The notes: generated by a model from the sequence alone, not told the origin. Positions 8,363 through 17,922 are shown, numbered from the stretch's first letter. The stretch: DNA of 64,000 nt from JABAAE01 sp905480545 (GCA_943788025.1 CALSOR010000002.1:1116001-1180000); one strand, 5' to 3'. Numbers and translations are program-made.

Positions 8363-9475
8363 ATGGAAATTCGGCGAAATGCCTTGGTTTTGGCTGTATT
8401 GTGTGCATTTTTACTTGCCGGATGTGGCGGAGATGGAAAAAAAGAAACCGCTGACAAAGGCAAAAGCGGTGGGTCAGCTTCAGAAACAGGCGTCGATTCT
8501 GGAAAAGAGGGTGGCATAGCCGCTGAAGAGAAGGCGAAAGTCACAGGAGAAATCATGATCGAGGGGTCGAGCACGGTCGAACCCATCTCGAATCAAGCGA
8601 AGCTTGGGTTCAATGCAGACTACGCAAATGTTGAGATCTCAGTTGGCGGCGAAGGAACCAGCAACGGTTTCAAATCGTTCACAAAGGGTGAAACGGATAT
8701 TTCTGACGCTTCTCGTCCGATTAAACAGAAAGAGCTTGATGGATGCAAGGAAAACAAGGTCGAATTCTACGAGCTGCCCGTTGCCTATGACGGTTTGACG
8801 TTTGTTGTAAACAATGACAACGAAGCCGTGAACGAATTGACGATCGACCAACTCAAAAAGATCTTCGTTGAAGGTGGAGTCAAAACTTGGAAAGAACTTG
8901 ATCCAGCGTGGCCAGATGAAGCGATTCGCGCTTACATGCCGGGCACCGGATCTGGAACTTACGACTACGCCTACGAAGTTTTGGCTAAAAAGGACGGAAA
9001 GAAGCTTCGTAACGAAAACGATATCGTTACGATGAGTGAGCAAGACAATGTACTTGTCGATGGTGTCAAGAAAGACAAATTCGGAATTGGCTTTTTCGGA
9101 TTTGCTTATTACGAAAGCAATAAAAACGATTTGAAAGCCGTAAAGATTGTCAACAAGGCTGGCAAAGCAGTCGTGCCAACGATGTCAACCATCGAGTCTG
9201 GTGAGTATGCTCCGTTTAGTCGTCCATTATTCATTTACGTCAACAAAGGATCGCTGGATAAGATTCAAGTTGAGCTGTTTGTTTATTACTACCTTGAAAA
9301 CGCGAAGAAGCTCGCCGAGGATGCAAAGTATGTTGCTTTACCTCAGTCACTTTACGATGCAGCCATCGAGAATATCGAAGATGAAATCGTTGGTACACAT
9401 TTTATTGATGAGAGTGGTGAAAAACGATCAGGTGCATTGAGTGATGTTTTCAAAAGAGAAAACATAAAGAAGTAG
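8363..9475 (+). CDS. pstS: phosphate-binding lipoprotein PstS
   Basis: A 370-residue phosphate-binding protein of the PstSCAB ABC importer. The N-terminus is a lipoprotein signal (hydrophobic stretch, lipobox LAGC at about residues 17-20), followed by a Gly/Lys/Ser linker to about residue 60. Binding motifs are GSSTVEPI near residue 68, SDASRPIK near residue 112 and GTGSGTYDYA near residue 195. I chose the ATG at 8363 because GAGGAA precedes it at 8 bases and the signal peptide follows at once; an in-frame ATG nine codons upstream is less suitable. It is the first gene after the Pho box and is followed by a strong hairpin. Confidence 0.96.
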   Translation: MEIRRNALVLAVLCAFLLAGCGGDGKKETADKGKSGGSASETGVDSGKEGGIAAEEKAKVTGEIMIEGSSTVEPISNQAKLGFNADYANVEISVGGEGTSNGFKSFTKGETDISDASRPIKQKELDGCKENKVEFYELPVAYDGLTFVVNNDNEAVNELTIDQLKKIFVEGGVKTWKELDPAWPDEAIRAYMPGTGSGTYDYAYEVLAKKDGKKLRNENDIVTMSEQDNVLVDGVKKDKFGIGFFGFAYYESNKNDLKAVKIVNKAGKAVVPTMSTIESGEYAPFSRPLFIYVNKGSLDKIQVELFVYYYLENAKKLAEDAKYVALPQSLYDAAIENIEDEIVGTHFIDESGEKRSGALSDVFKRENIKK

Positions 9476-9498
9476 TTGATTGTTGTCTTGACCTACTC

Positions 9499-9528
9499 GT
9501 TGGAAAGGATCGCAAGTTCCTTTCCAAC
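9499..9528 (+). promoter_or_regulatory. 11-bp perfect hairpin between pstS and pstC
   Basis: GTTGGAAAGGA (9499-9509) pairs perfectly with TCCTTTCCAAC (9518-9528) around an 8-base loop. No T-tract follows. In other pst operons a stem-loop after pstS protects the pstS mRNA end or limits read-through so that binding protein exceeds permease; the position suggests the same here (inference). Confidence 0.7.
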
Positions 9529-9548
9529 TTCAGGAAATACGTTAGTTA

Positions 9549-10532
9549 ATGAGCTCCTTACCACTCGATTCAGATTTACCTGACTCGCTTAAGAATCGAA
9601 AATTCAAGTCAACACAGCGGGGCAAATTCTATGAGAATTTGGTCGTTGCTGGATTGGGGTTTTGCGCTTTGATTTCGATTGGGACAACAATTGGAATCAT
9701 TTACGTTTTGATTTCGGAGTCATTTAGCTTCTTCTTTGATAAGAATATTTCGCTCGCAGAATATTTTTCGCCAGGCGACTGGGAATTTGGCCGGCTGAAG
9801 CTTGAGGATGGCGAATCGGATATCCAGATTCGGCATAGTATTTGGCCGCTTTTGTCGGGAACCTTACGAATCACTTTTGTGGCAATGGTCATCGCAATGC
9901 CGCTTGGCTTGATATCGGCGGTCTACTTAAGCGAATATGCGCCACGTCGCGTACGAGCAATACTCAAACCAATTTTGGAAATCCTCGCGGGTATTCCAAC
10001 GGTTGTTCTAGGGTATTTTGCTCTTCGATTCATTTCCCCGTATTTATTGGTTCCGCTTGGTGGGTTCGATTCGTTTAACGCGACATCGGCTGGAATCGCA
10101 GTCGGTATATTATGCATTCCACTGATTTCTTCGTTAGCCGAGGACTCGCTTCAAGCCGTACCCAAAGGGTTGCGAGAGGCCGCATTTGGTTTGGGTGGAA
10201 CTCGCTTTGATGTCACCGTCAAGGTTGTTATCCCCGCGGCGATTTCTGGAATTGTATCGGCATTTCTGTTGGCATTTGCACGTGCTGTTGGTGAGACGAT
10301 GGTGGTGGCGCTTGCCGCTGGCACCAACCCCGTGATGACCGCTGATCTTCGGCGACCCTCACAAACCATGACGGGATACATTGTCGAAACATTTCAAAGC
10401 GAGGGAGTTGTTCCCGATACGCTGCCCTACAGTTCACTTTACGCAGTTGCATTTACGCTTTTTCTGCTGACCTTTTCGATTACGCTATTTGGTCAGTACA
10501 TTCGCAAGCGATATCAGGAATCTTACGAGTAA
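9549..10532 (+). CDS. pstC: phosphate ABC transporter permease PstC
   Basis: A 327-residue inner membrane permease of normal length. Six hydrophobic segments are visible, the first at about residues 30-60. The EAA-type loop that contacts PstB reads EDSLQAVPKGLREAAFGLGGTRFDV near residues 197-222, and the sequence ILAGIPTVVLGYFAL near residue 145 is typical of PstC. It pairs with PstA to form the phosphate channel. The start is 73 bp after pstS, beyond the hairpin, and pstA begins 13 bp after its stop. Confidence 0.96.
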   Translation: MSSLPLDSDLPDSLKNRKFKSTQRGKFYENLVVAGLGFCALISIGTTIGIIYVLISESFSFFFDKNISLAEYFSPGDWEFGRLKLEDGESDIQIRHSIWPLLSGTLRITFVAMVIAMPLGLISAVYLSEYAPRRVRAILKPILEILAGIPTVVLGYFALRFISPYLLVPLGGFDSFNATSAGIAVGILCIPLISSLAEDSLQAVPKGLREAAFGLGGTRFDVTVKVVIPAAISGIVSAFLLAFARAVGETMVVALAAGTNPVMTADLRRPSQTMTGYIVETFQSEGVVPDTLPYSSLYAVAFTLFLLTFSITLFGQYIRKRYQESYE

Positions 10533-10545
10533 AGGCTGAATATCC

Positions 10546-12489
10546 ATGCGAACCTATCAAGCAGACAAAAACAAACAGCGCAATCGCTGGTTAACGGACC
10601 AGATTTTTCAAATGATGTGCGTGATCGTTGCGTCCATTGTGGTCGTGTCGCTCGTCGTACTGATATCGACGATCTTTAGCGGTGCCTACAACGGCATAAC
10701 ATTCGCTAAATCAGTTCCATTGTTGGAAAGCGACGCAGGAATTAGCGACGACGACAGTATCACAAATGTGAATCGACCTCTTTATCGGATCCTTGATTTC
10801 ACCGGACCGGCGAAATCGAACTCGGCCATCTACGCAAAAAAGACGTCCGAATCGGAGGCTGAGGGGAAACAGATTGGATCGTCTACTCTGAATAACGACG
10901 GCGGCGGGGAGGTGAAGTGCGATGCCTTGGAAGAAGGGATTTATGATGTTTGGTTTGTGATCTTTGATGCTGATGGTAACGAGTTGCAGCGGTCAAAGTC
11001 GGTTCAGCTTACAATCGACAGGCAATCGCCAACTGGTTTACAGTTTGATGAATCAACGCTAGGTGATCGAGAATTAAATCAAGCTGAATTGGATGAGTTT
11101 GTGATTGGTGGCTCTGGTATCGAGCAAACGTCTCGTGTCGAATTGAACCTGACGGATGAATTTGGAAACAGTGTCGGTCCTTTAGCAGCTCGGATCAAGA
11201 AAGATGGAAAATGGCGGATTGCCAAGACAAGCTTGAGAAACTTGCTTATCGAAAATGGTGAACTCAAAGCCAATGGTAAGATCAAGCTCAAGGCAGTTCA
11301 AACTGATTTAGCCGGTAATAAGCAAGACGCGGTTGCAATTATCCTCGATGTCAATCGCGAAAACGGGAAACCAGCCGACCTCGTCACTGAATTCGACGAT
11401 GACTTGGTGAACTTATCGGTACTCGATTTTGATGTCTCACCGCCAACGAACTTTAAAACTTTTTTGACCAGTTACCATCACGACAACGCTCCGGAGGTTT
11501 CTGGTATTCGAGCTGCCATTATTGGTTCGGTTTTGCTTTGTTTGGTTTGTGCTGCATTCACGATTCCGATTGGAATTGGAACGGCGATCTTTATGGAAGA
11601 CTTTAAACCGAAAAACGCCGTTCTCCGATTTGTCCATAGCGTGATTCAGTTAAACATCAATAACTTGGCAGGCGTCCCCTCCATTGTGTATGGCATCCTC
11701 GGGGTAACTGCATTTGTTTACATGTTCAGTTTGTTTCCGCCAGCGAAAGCAAATGAACCTGCAAAGTATGAGTTTGGGACAAACTATTACTATCAAGTGA
11801 ATACGCTTGGCGGGAAGATTGTTCAGATTCCTTGTACGGACAAGTATCAAACGACGATCCAAATCAATGAACCCATTGAGGCGACAGGCTCCAACGGAAA
11901 ATTTGAGTTACAAGTTGTCCAGAGTCGCGTTGGCTTATCTGATGCACAAAAAGCGGTTTCGGTCAAACAAGGAAAAAAGGCCAGTATCGTTACTAGTGAA
12001 CATTATTGGTTTTATTTCTCACTGCCATTCGGAAAAGGATTTCTTGCCGCTGGATTGACGCTGGGATTGGTTGTGTTGCCAATCATCATTATTTCGTCTC
12101 AAGAAGCGATCAGGGCTGTTCCTGACTCTTTGCGTGAAGCTTCGGCTGGAATGGGAGCAACACGCTGGCAAACGGTTCGGCATGTTGTTTTGCCCTCAGC
12201 GACGCCAGGAATCATGACCGGGACCATCTTGTCGCTCAGTAGGGCGATTGGCGAAGCGGCACCTGTCTTGGCTGTAATGGGAGGGATTATCAGTAACGTA
12301 GGTGGTCCATCCAATTTGATGGACAATTGCACGGCACTTCCGATTGTCATCTATAAATGGGCTAAAGACGCATCCCGCGGATTTCATAGTTTGTCAGCGT
12401 CAGCCATTATTGTATTGCTCCTTTTGCTGTTGCTGATGAATTCAGTTGCAATCGTGATTCGTTACCGTGCAGAAAGAAAGAACAAGTAA
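10546..12489 (+). CDS. pstA: phosphate ABC transporter permease PstA with large extracytoplasmic insertions
   Basis: A 647-residue protein, over twice the usual PstA length (about 280-300). Residues 21-46 form the first membrane helix. Residues 48-320 are an added hydrophilic region; its second half (about 185-270) reads like a bacterial Ig-like domain with the typical ending KLKAVQTDLAGNKQD. The permease resumes at residue 320. A second insertion lies at about residues 395-490, between NNLAGVPSIVYGILG and the next helices. The EAA loop EAIRAVPDSLREASAGMGA is at about residues 520-538. Both insertions should face the outer side. There is no break in the frame and the gene is closely packed between pstC and pstB, so this is a real architecture. 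The role of the insertions is unknown. Confidence 0.94.
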   Translation: MRTYQADKNKQRNRWLTDQIFQMMCVIVASIVVVSLVVLISTIFSGAYNGITFAKSVPLLESDAGISDDDSITNVNRPLYRILDFTGPAKSNSAIYAKKTSESEAEGKQIGSSTLNNDGGGEVKCDALEEGIYDVWFVIFDADGNELQRSKSVQLTIDRQSPTGLQFDESTLGDRELNQAELDEFVIGGSGIEQTSRVELNLTDEFGNSVGPLAARIKKDGKWRIAKTSLRNLLIENGELKANGKIKLKAVQTDLAGNKQDAVAIILDVNRENGKPADLVTEFDDDLVNLSVLDFDVSPPTNFKTFLTSYHHDNAPEVSGIRAAIIGSVLLCLVCAAFTIPIGIGTAIFMEDFKPKNAVLRFVHSVIQLNINNLAGVPSIVYGILGVTAFVYMFSLFPPAKANEPAKYEFGTNYYYQVNTLGGKIVQIPCTDKYQTTIQINEPIEATGSNGKFELQVVQSRVGLSDAQKAVSVKQGKKASIVTSEHYWFYFSLPFGKGFLAAGLTLGLVVLPIIIISSQEAIRAVPDSLREASAGMGATRWQTVRHVVLPSATPGIMTGTILSLSRAIGEAAPVLAVMGGIISNVGGPSNLMDNCTALPIVIYKWAKDASRGFHSLSASAIIVLLLLLLLMNSVAIVIRYRAERKNK

Positions 12490-12493
12490 TCCT

Positions 12494-13381
12494 ATGAGTA
12501 ACGAAATACAACAATCCTCGGAAATCGATACGGCGCTTGAAAATTTGCCCGCAGATGCCAATTTGCCAACAACCCATTCGTCATCAGCTGTGCCCATGGA
12601 GGCGTCTGAAGAAGCATCGAGTAGAACTGCGATTAATATTCAAAACCTAGATTCCTGGTACAACAACCTTGATTTTCAGGCACTTCACGACGTCTGTCTG
12701 CGTTTTGAAAAGAATCACGTCTCCGCTTTGATCGGCCCGAGCGGATGTGGAAAAAGCACATTGCTACGTTGGATCAACCGCATGAACGATGTTGTTGCCG
12801 GCGCTTCGGTTCGTGGCACTCTCCAAATGGGCGATCTCGATATTTTGGCGGCGACGACCGATGTAGTTGACCTGCGACGTCGAATTGGAATCGTTTTTCA
12901 AAAACCGAACCCTTTTCCAAAGTCGATTTACGACAACGTGGCGTTTGGTCCGCGATTGCATTTTAATATCGGCAAAGAAGAACTCGACGAGTTGGTCGAG
13001 TGGTCGCTAAAGAAATCTGCGTTGTGGGGTGAAGTCAAAGATCGTCTCAAGAAGTCGGCGCTCGGTTTGAGCGGCGGGCAGCAGCAACGGCTTTGTATTG
13101 CACGTGCCATTGCAGTCGGTCCCGAGGTGCTCTTGATGGACGAGCCGTGTTCAGCGTTGGATCCAGCATCAACTGCCCGAATTGAAGATTTGATTTACGA
13201 ATTGAAAGAACAGTACACCATCGTGATGGTCACGCATAACATGCAACAGGCATCACGATGTTCAGATCAAACCGCTTTTTTCTTTGAAGGAAAATTGGTC
13301 GAAGTTGGTGATACCACCGACGTTTTTCGAAATCCCAAAGAGCAGCGGACCGAGGATTATGTTACCGGCAAATTCGGTTAA
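12494..13381 (+). CDS. pstB: phosphate ABC transporter ATP-binding protein PstB
   Basis: A 295-residue ATPase that powers phosphate import through PstC-PstA. Walker A GPSGCGKST lies near residue 81, the ABC signature LSGGQQQR near residue 192, and Walker B LLMDEPCSALDP near residue 212, followed by the switch His in MVTHNMQQA. The first 45 residues form an acidic, Ser-rich extension not needed for the fold. I chose the ATG four bases after the pstA stop; an in-frame upstream start would overlap pstA. PhoU follows after 8 bp. Confidence 0.96.
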   Translation: MSNEIQQSSEIDTALENLPADANLPTTHSSSAVPMEASEEASSRTAINIQNLDSWYNNLDFQALHDVCLRFEKNHVSALIGPSGCGKSTLLRWINRMNDVVAGASVRGTLQMGDLDILAATTDVVDLRRRIGIVFQKPNPFPKSIYDNVAFGPRLHFNIGKEELDELVEWSLKKSALWGEVKDRLKKSALGLSGGQQQRLCIARAIAVGPEVLLMDEPCSALDPASTARIEDLIYELKEQYTIVMVTHNMQQASRCSDQTAFFFEGKLVEVGDTTDVFRNPKEQRTEDYVTGKFG

Positions 13382-13389
13382 AGGGAGTT

Positions 13390-14079
13390 ATGTCCAAACA
13401 CTTACAACGTGATTTCGATCACATTCACAGCGAGTTGCTTTCGTTGTTCGGCTACGTTGAACAAATGATTGACTTTGCTGTTCAGGCATTGTGCCAACGT
13501 CGCTCAGAGTTGGTCACGAAAGTTCTCGAAATGGACGAACACGTCGATCTGACGGAGGTCTTTATTGAAGAAGAAGGGCTCAAAATTCTCTCTCTTCATC
13601 ATCCAGTTGCAAGTGATTTGCGACGCATCAGTATCGTGTTGAAAGTCAATGCTGAACTTGAGCGTATCGCGGATCTTGCCTGTAACATTGCCGAACGAGC
13701 AGAGGAGTTACATCAGTTCTTTCCAAATTTCCCGGTGCCAGATGTGATTCCGGAGATGTCCAAAAACGCGATTGAAATGGTTCGCAGTGCGCTCGACTCG
13801 TTTGTGAATCAGGATGTTGAACTCGCGAAACGAGTGATCGAGTTAGATGGCGAAGTCGACAATCAGAATCGAGAAGGCATACAGACCTTGATGGAATTAA
13901 TGAAGGAAAGTCCATCCATGGTCGAGCCCGCGATTCATTGCTTTTCCGCAGTGCGACATATCGAGCGCATTGGTGATCACGCTGAAAACATTGCCGAGGA
14001 TGTTATTTATCTAATTGAAGGTGAAATCATTCGGCACAAACATAATGATTTCATTTCTAAAAATGTTACTGTCAAATAA
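13390..14079 (+). CDS. phoU: phosphate signalling protein PhoU
   Basis: A 229-residue all-helical protein with the two-fold PhoU repeat. The metal-binding type motif ERIADLACNIAER occurs at about residue 90 and is repeated as ERIGDHAENIAED near residue 193. PhoU links the Pst importer to PhoR and represses the regulon when phosphate is plentiful. A GGGAG ribosome binding site precedes the ATG. The gene lies 8 bp after pstB and 13 bp before phoB, so the three are translated from one mRNA. Confidence 0.95.
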   Translation: MSKHLQRDFDHIHSELLSLFGYVEQMIDFAVQALCQRRSELVTKVLEMDEHVDLTEVFIEEEGLKILSLHHPVASDLRRISIVLKVNAELERIADLACNIAERAEELHQFFPNFPVPDVIPEMSKNAIEMVRSALDSFVNQDVELAKRVIELDGEVDNQNREGIQTLMELMKESPSMVEPAIHCFSAVRHIERIGDHAENIAEDVIYLIEGEIIRHKHNDFISKNVTVK

Positions 14080-14092
14080 ATTGCCGCGGAAA

Positions 14093-14791
14093 ATGTCCAA
14101 ACAAAAACTTTTGATTATCGAAGATGACCGATCATTGTCCGATGTGTTGGTCTACAACTTCAACCAAGAGGGGTTCGATGTCTATCGGGCGCTCGACGGA
14201 CAGGACGGAGTCAACCAGGCGATCGCGCGTTCTCCAAAGATCATCATTCTTGATGTAATGCTCCCGGTTCTCGATGGTATCGATGTTTGCAAGCGATTGC
14301 GAAACGCCCACGAAACTAAGGACTCTATTATTCTGATGTTGACTGCGAAATCAGAAGAATCGGATGAGTTGATCGGATTTTCAGCCGGTGCTGATGACTA
14401 CGTTTGCAAGCCATTTTCAGTCAAAGTGTTAATGGAACGCGTCAAGGCGCTGGCTCGGCGAAAAAAATCGGGCGAAGTGACTGGCGAAGAAAAACTTCAA
14501 GTTCACGGGATCACGATCGATCGAACAAAGCACAAGGTTGCGATTGACGAAAAGCCGTTGCAATTGACGCTTTCGGAATTCCGTTTGCTTGAAACATTGA
14601 TTCGACAACCGGGGCGAGTCTTTTCGCGGGCGGAACTGATTGATTCGGCGTTAGGTCAAGACACGTTTGTTATGGAACGGACAATTGACGTTCACGTTCG
14701 AACACTTCGTCGAAAAATGGGCGAACATAGCAGCAAGATTGAAACCGTTCGCGGCGTTGGGTATCGATTCAAGGATTCCGAATTCGAATAA
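14093..14791 (+). CDS. phoB: phosphate regulon response regulator PhoB
   Basis: A 232-residue OmpR/PhoB-type regulator. The receiver domain has the acidic pocket IIEDD (8-12), the phospho-accepting Asp at residue 54 in ILDVMLP, and a conserved Lys in CKPF. The C-terminal winged helix spans about residues 135-230 and ends with the recognition-helix signature TIDVHVRTLRRKMG and VRGVGYRF. I chose the ATG 13 bp after the phoU stop, because an upstream in-frame start would overlap phoU and has no receiver homology. It should bind the Pho box before pstS. Its position at the tail, separated from phoR by the whole pst block, is unusual. Confidence 0.94.
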   Translation: MSKQKLLIIEDDRSLSDVLVYNFNQEGFDVYRALDGQDGVNQAIARSPKIIILDVMLPVLDGIDVCKRLRNAHETKDSIILMLTAKSEESDELIGFSAGADDYVCKPFSVKVLMERVKALARRKKSGEVTGEEKLQVHGITIDRTKHKVAIDEKPLQLTLSEFRLLETLIRQPGRVFSRAELIDSALGQDTFVMERTIDVHVRTLRRKMGEHSSKIETVRGVGYRFKDSEFE

Positions 14792-15001
14792 GAGCAACTA
14801 TTTGCCTGTTTGTCGGTGAATCAAAAACAAAATAGAAGTCTCATAGACAAAGTGCGGATGGTGCCGGCCCTTGTACACCCTGCAGGTTTATTCCCTTGAA
14901 GGGGGCCTTAGACTCGTTCGCTGCCGGTCGGGCCATCAAGGGTGTTTTCCTCGTGCTCTTCACCGTTTGGAGCATTCACCGATTGAAACATTCGCCGGTT
15001 T

Positions 15002-16099
15002 CTATTTTTCACTAATATGGCTTTTGTAATAGTCGTCAAACGCGACGAGTAAACTTTCTAAATTCGAATAGGGTGATGGTTCGAAATCGGGTGTTGTCAG
15101 ACCGATTTGGACCCGTTCGCACATCTCCCAATCTTGCCGATTGGTTTCGTCCCAGAATTGTGATGCCTTGGAAGAGTCGAAGTCCTTTGAATTCATGATG
15201 ATGGGATCGAAAAGGAAATCGCATCTAATGCGCGTCTTATTGAATGCAACCGGCGACAGTTGATGGATCATGACGTAGTCCGGGAACAAACTGAGAAACC
15301 ATGACGGAAAAATAGTGTAATATCTTGCCGCGTTTTGGTCCAAATCGTTTAAGCCACTGCTGATGGTTCCACAAAGACGGCCATCATGTGAAATCGTCTC
15401 TGCCCCTTCGCGGATTTTCATGGGGCCGCCGAGTATCGGGCCTGATTCAAAGTCGTTTTCGGCATCACGGTAATGGGTTAGCGGAGTCAATTGCGGATGA
15501 ACCGACGGACAGTGGTAACACTCGTTAAAGTTTTGAAAAAGCAATTTCCAATTGGCATCAATGTCATAATGGATCGTCGACGCAATCTGTAATTCCTTCA
15601 ATCGGTAGCGAGTTGCAACTGAATCGAGGGGAGCCAAAAAAGTTGACAGATCTTTCGCGGTATTGGATGCATTGCAAAAGATTAAACCTTGCCAGGTTGC
15701 ACAGCGAATTTCGTGCAATCCATATTTTTCTTTTTCAAATTCAGCGGTATCCAACATGTTAGGGGCGCTGACAAGCGATCCATCGAAACCATATTTCCAG
15801 CCGTGATATTTGCAGGTCATCGCCGTTTTGAAACAGCCAGATGCTTCCTCGCAGAGGAGTGTGCCTCGATGTCGGCAGACATTTTGAAAAACTCGAACCC
15901 GATCACGCTTGTCCCTGATGCAAACGACTTCACTGCCGTTGAACGAGGAACGGAAGAATTGACCTTGTTCTACGATTGAATTTTCAAAACCAATCAATTG
16001 CCAATGAGACGCGAATACTCTTTCCCTTTCCAGAGTAAAGACATTCGGATCGATTGACAGTTTTGGCGTGAGTCCGCGTTGTCCGTATGATGATCGCAT
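15002..16099 (-). CDS. Rieske-type ring-hydroxylating oxygenase, alpha subunit
   Basis: A 365-residue Rieske non-haem iron oxygenase. The 2Fe-2S ligands are CRHRG (Cys75, His77) and CKYHGW (Cys96, His99). The mononuclear iron site shows NECYHCPSVHP near residue 187, giving two His, with the third ligand Asp probably in RQDWE near residue 323. The pattern matches the choline monooxygenase / glycine betaine and stachydrine demethylase branch more than aromatic dioxygenases. It would need a reductase partner, and none is adjacent. The gene stands alone with 200-480 bp on each side. Family is sure, substrate unknown. Confidence 0.88.
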   Translation of the reverse strand: MRSSYGQRGLTPKLSIDPNVFTLERERVFASHWQLIGFENSIVEQGQFFRSSFNGSEVVCIRDKRDRVRVFQNVCRHRGTLLCEEASGCFKTAMTCKYHGWKYGFDGSLVSAPNMLDTAEFEKEKYGLHEIRCATWQGLIFCNASNTAKDLSTFLAPLDSVATRYRLKELQIASTIHYDIDANWKLLFQNFNECYHCPSVHPQLTPLTHYRDAENDFESGPILGGPMKIREGAETISHDGRLCGTISSGLNDLDQNAARYYTIFPSWFLSLFPDYVMIHQLSPVAFNKTRIRCDFLFDPIIMNSKDFDSSKASQFWDETNRQDWEMCERVQIGLTTPDFEPSPYSNLESLLVAFDDYYKSHISEK

Positions 16100-16584
16100 T
16101 TTGAGTTGCTGGAGTCTTAAAGTGTAAGCTGAAGTCGTTAAGTGAAATCGATGTCAAGCGATCCGTCCGTCTCTCTATTTTGAAAAGTCAATGCGGAATT
16201 CTCAATGATGGATGCAGCCCAACAGGGCCATTAGATGCCATACAAACGTCACAATCCCACTGCTTCAACCAGCGGAGTTGCAATGGCAAAGGGATCTTGA
16301 AACTGAATTGACCGAAACGATTGAGAAACCAAATCGATCGCTTGTCATTGGAAAATGTCGTTGATATTATGGAAAGATTGAGAGTCTCTGGTGCGGCAGC
16401 TTCCTTCCGTGTGCAAATTGGCACTTCTCACCCAAACGACCAATTGCCGTACTATTTGTGTCAGAATCGCAATGGATCTGAATTCAGTCCAGCTTTGGCA
16501 TGTGTCGTTCGTTATCCAACTTTGATATTGAAAGATATGTAGATCGAATGAAAGCCTTGTTCACTCGATCAACGGGAGACAGTC
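16100..16584. other. intergenic region between the oxygenase gene and tatC
   Basis: 485 bp with short open frames on both strands (for example 16321-16542 on the plus strand) but no ribosome binding site, signal sequence or recognisable product. It should hold the divergent promoters of the oxygenase gene and tatC. I see no repeat or RNA structure. Confidence 0.4.
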
Positions 16585-17922
16585 ATGGATCGTCCTGACG
16601 AAAGCTTATTTGAAGAAACGAAAATGTCCTTCGGTGATCACATCGAAGAACTGCGAGTGCGATTGTTCAAAGCAGTCATCGGTATTGTCATCGGTTTTTG
16701 CGTCGGACTTTATTTTTCTCCGATGGTCGTTGAGCAACTGCAGGTTCCGCTAAAGCGTTCAATTAGCGAATTCAAGGCGAGGATTTCGAAAAAACAAGCA
16801 GCAGAAGTCGATATCTTTAGTGATGAACGACGCGATGCCAATGAAAAGCCATACGAACAAAAAAGCGTTCGTTTGCGACCGGTCGAGCTTGCTGCCAAGT
16901 CAATTGGTCAATCCAGCAGTGGTGAAAACTATCCCTTCTCTTGGAATGCGGAGTCGGTTTCGATCAAGGATTTCAGCCTGCTTTGCAAAACGATTGTTGA
17001 CCCAGAAGGTTCTGGCGAGCAGCAAACAATTCTCGCTTCGATTACCGAAGACGACCAAGCCAAAATAGAAACGCTTTCAAAGGCTGCACAGTTTTCGAAA
17101 GAAAATTATGAATTTGTGGCTGAACTGATGAACGGCATTGTCGCGAACGATGAGCTTTTTGCCAACGATTTTTTAAAGGACAAAGTATCATCACTTCCGC
17201 GATACGCTCAAGATGATTCTTTTTCAGAAGTTGGGCTTCGGCAACACCTTGTCTCTTTGGTTTACATGCCTAACCTTGCCGTTCCTGGATCGAAGACAAT
17301 TGAGGTTACGATGTTGATCCCGGCGCGAAATGAAACGATGGCAACCTCGATCGAAGGACCATTTATGATCTGGTTAAAGACCGGTTTTATCGTGGGACTA
17401 GTCGTATCTGCGCCTTGGGTGTTTTATCAAATCTGGGCGTTTATTGCCGCGGGTTTATACCCACATGAAAAACGTTACGTGCATTTATATTTGCCGATTA
17501 GTGTCATTCTGTTTGTGTCCGGTGCGTTCTTCGCATTTTACGTAGTGTTTAACTACGTCTTGGATTTTCTGTTTGAATTCAATGCAACCATGGGAATCAG
17601 TCCTGATCCACGCGTCAACGAATACATCGGATTTGTGATGATTCTTCCACTCGGTTTCGGAATTGCTTTTCAATTGCCCATCGTCATGGTGTTCTTGAAT
17701 CGATTCGGAATCATTTCGGTTGAGGCGTTTCTTAGCAAATGGCGAATTGCGATATTAGTGATTGCGATCGCAAGCATGTTGCTGACGCCACAAGACCCGA
17801 TCAGCATGGCGCTGATGGCGCTACCGCTTACGCTGCTTTACTTCGTCGGCATTTTTATGTGCCAATTCATGCCACGTGGTCGTAATCGATTCACCAGCGA
17901 CGAAGTTTACGACCCGTCTTAA
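16585..17922 (+). CDS. tatC: Sec-independent translocase TatC with a large first periplasmic loop
   Basis: A 445-residue TatC, against about 250 in most bacteria. The N-terminus has the signal-peptide binding region FGDHIEELRVRLF (residues 16-28), then helix 1 (30-48). Residues about 58-250 are an added hydrophilic, charged region in the first periplasmic loop. The normal core resumes at GPFMIWLKTGFIVGLVVSAPW (258 on) with PHEKRY and the remaining helices to residue 430. GGGAGA precedes the ATG. TatC exports folded proteins with twin-arginine signals, such as the DUF1552 protein encoded at 31276-32646. No tatA/B gene is adjacent. The insertion does not break the frame; its role is unknown. 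Confidence 0.93.
   Translation: MDRPDESLFEETKMSFGDHIEELRVRLFKAVIGIVIGFCVGLYFSPMVVEQLQVPLKRSISEFKARISKKQAAEVDIFSDERRDANEKPYEQKSVRLRPVELAAKSIGQSSSGENYPFSWNAESVSIKDFSLLCKTIVDPEGSGEQQTILASITEDDQAKIETLSKAAQFSKENYEFVAELMNGIVANDELFANDFLKDKVSSLPRYAQDDSFSEVGLRQHLVSLVYMPNLAVPGSKTIEVTMLIPARNETMATSIEGPFMIWLKTGFIVGLVVSAPWVFYQIWAFIAAGLYPHEKRYVHLYLPISVILFVSGAFFAFYVVFNYVLDFLFEFNATMGISPDPRVNEYIGFVMILPLGFGIAFQLPIVMVFLNRFGIISVEAFLSKWRIAILVIAIASMLLTPQDPISMALMALPLTLLYFVGIFMCQFMPRGRNRFTSDEVYDPS

Noticed and set aside
16321..16542. 73-codon open frame as a small gene
   Set aside because: No ribosome binding site, no signal or motif, and composition typical of a chance frame.
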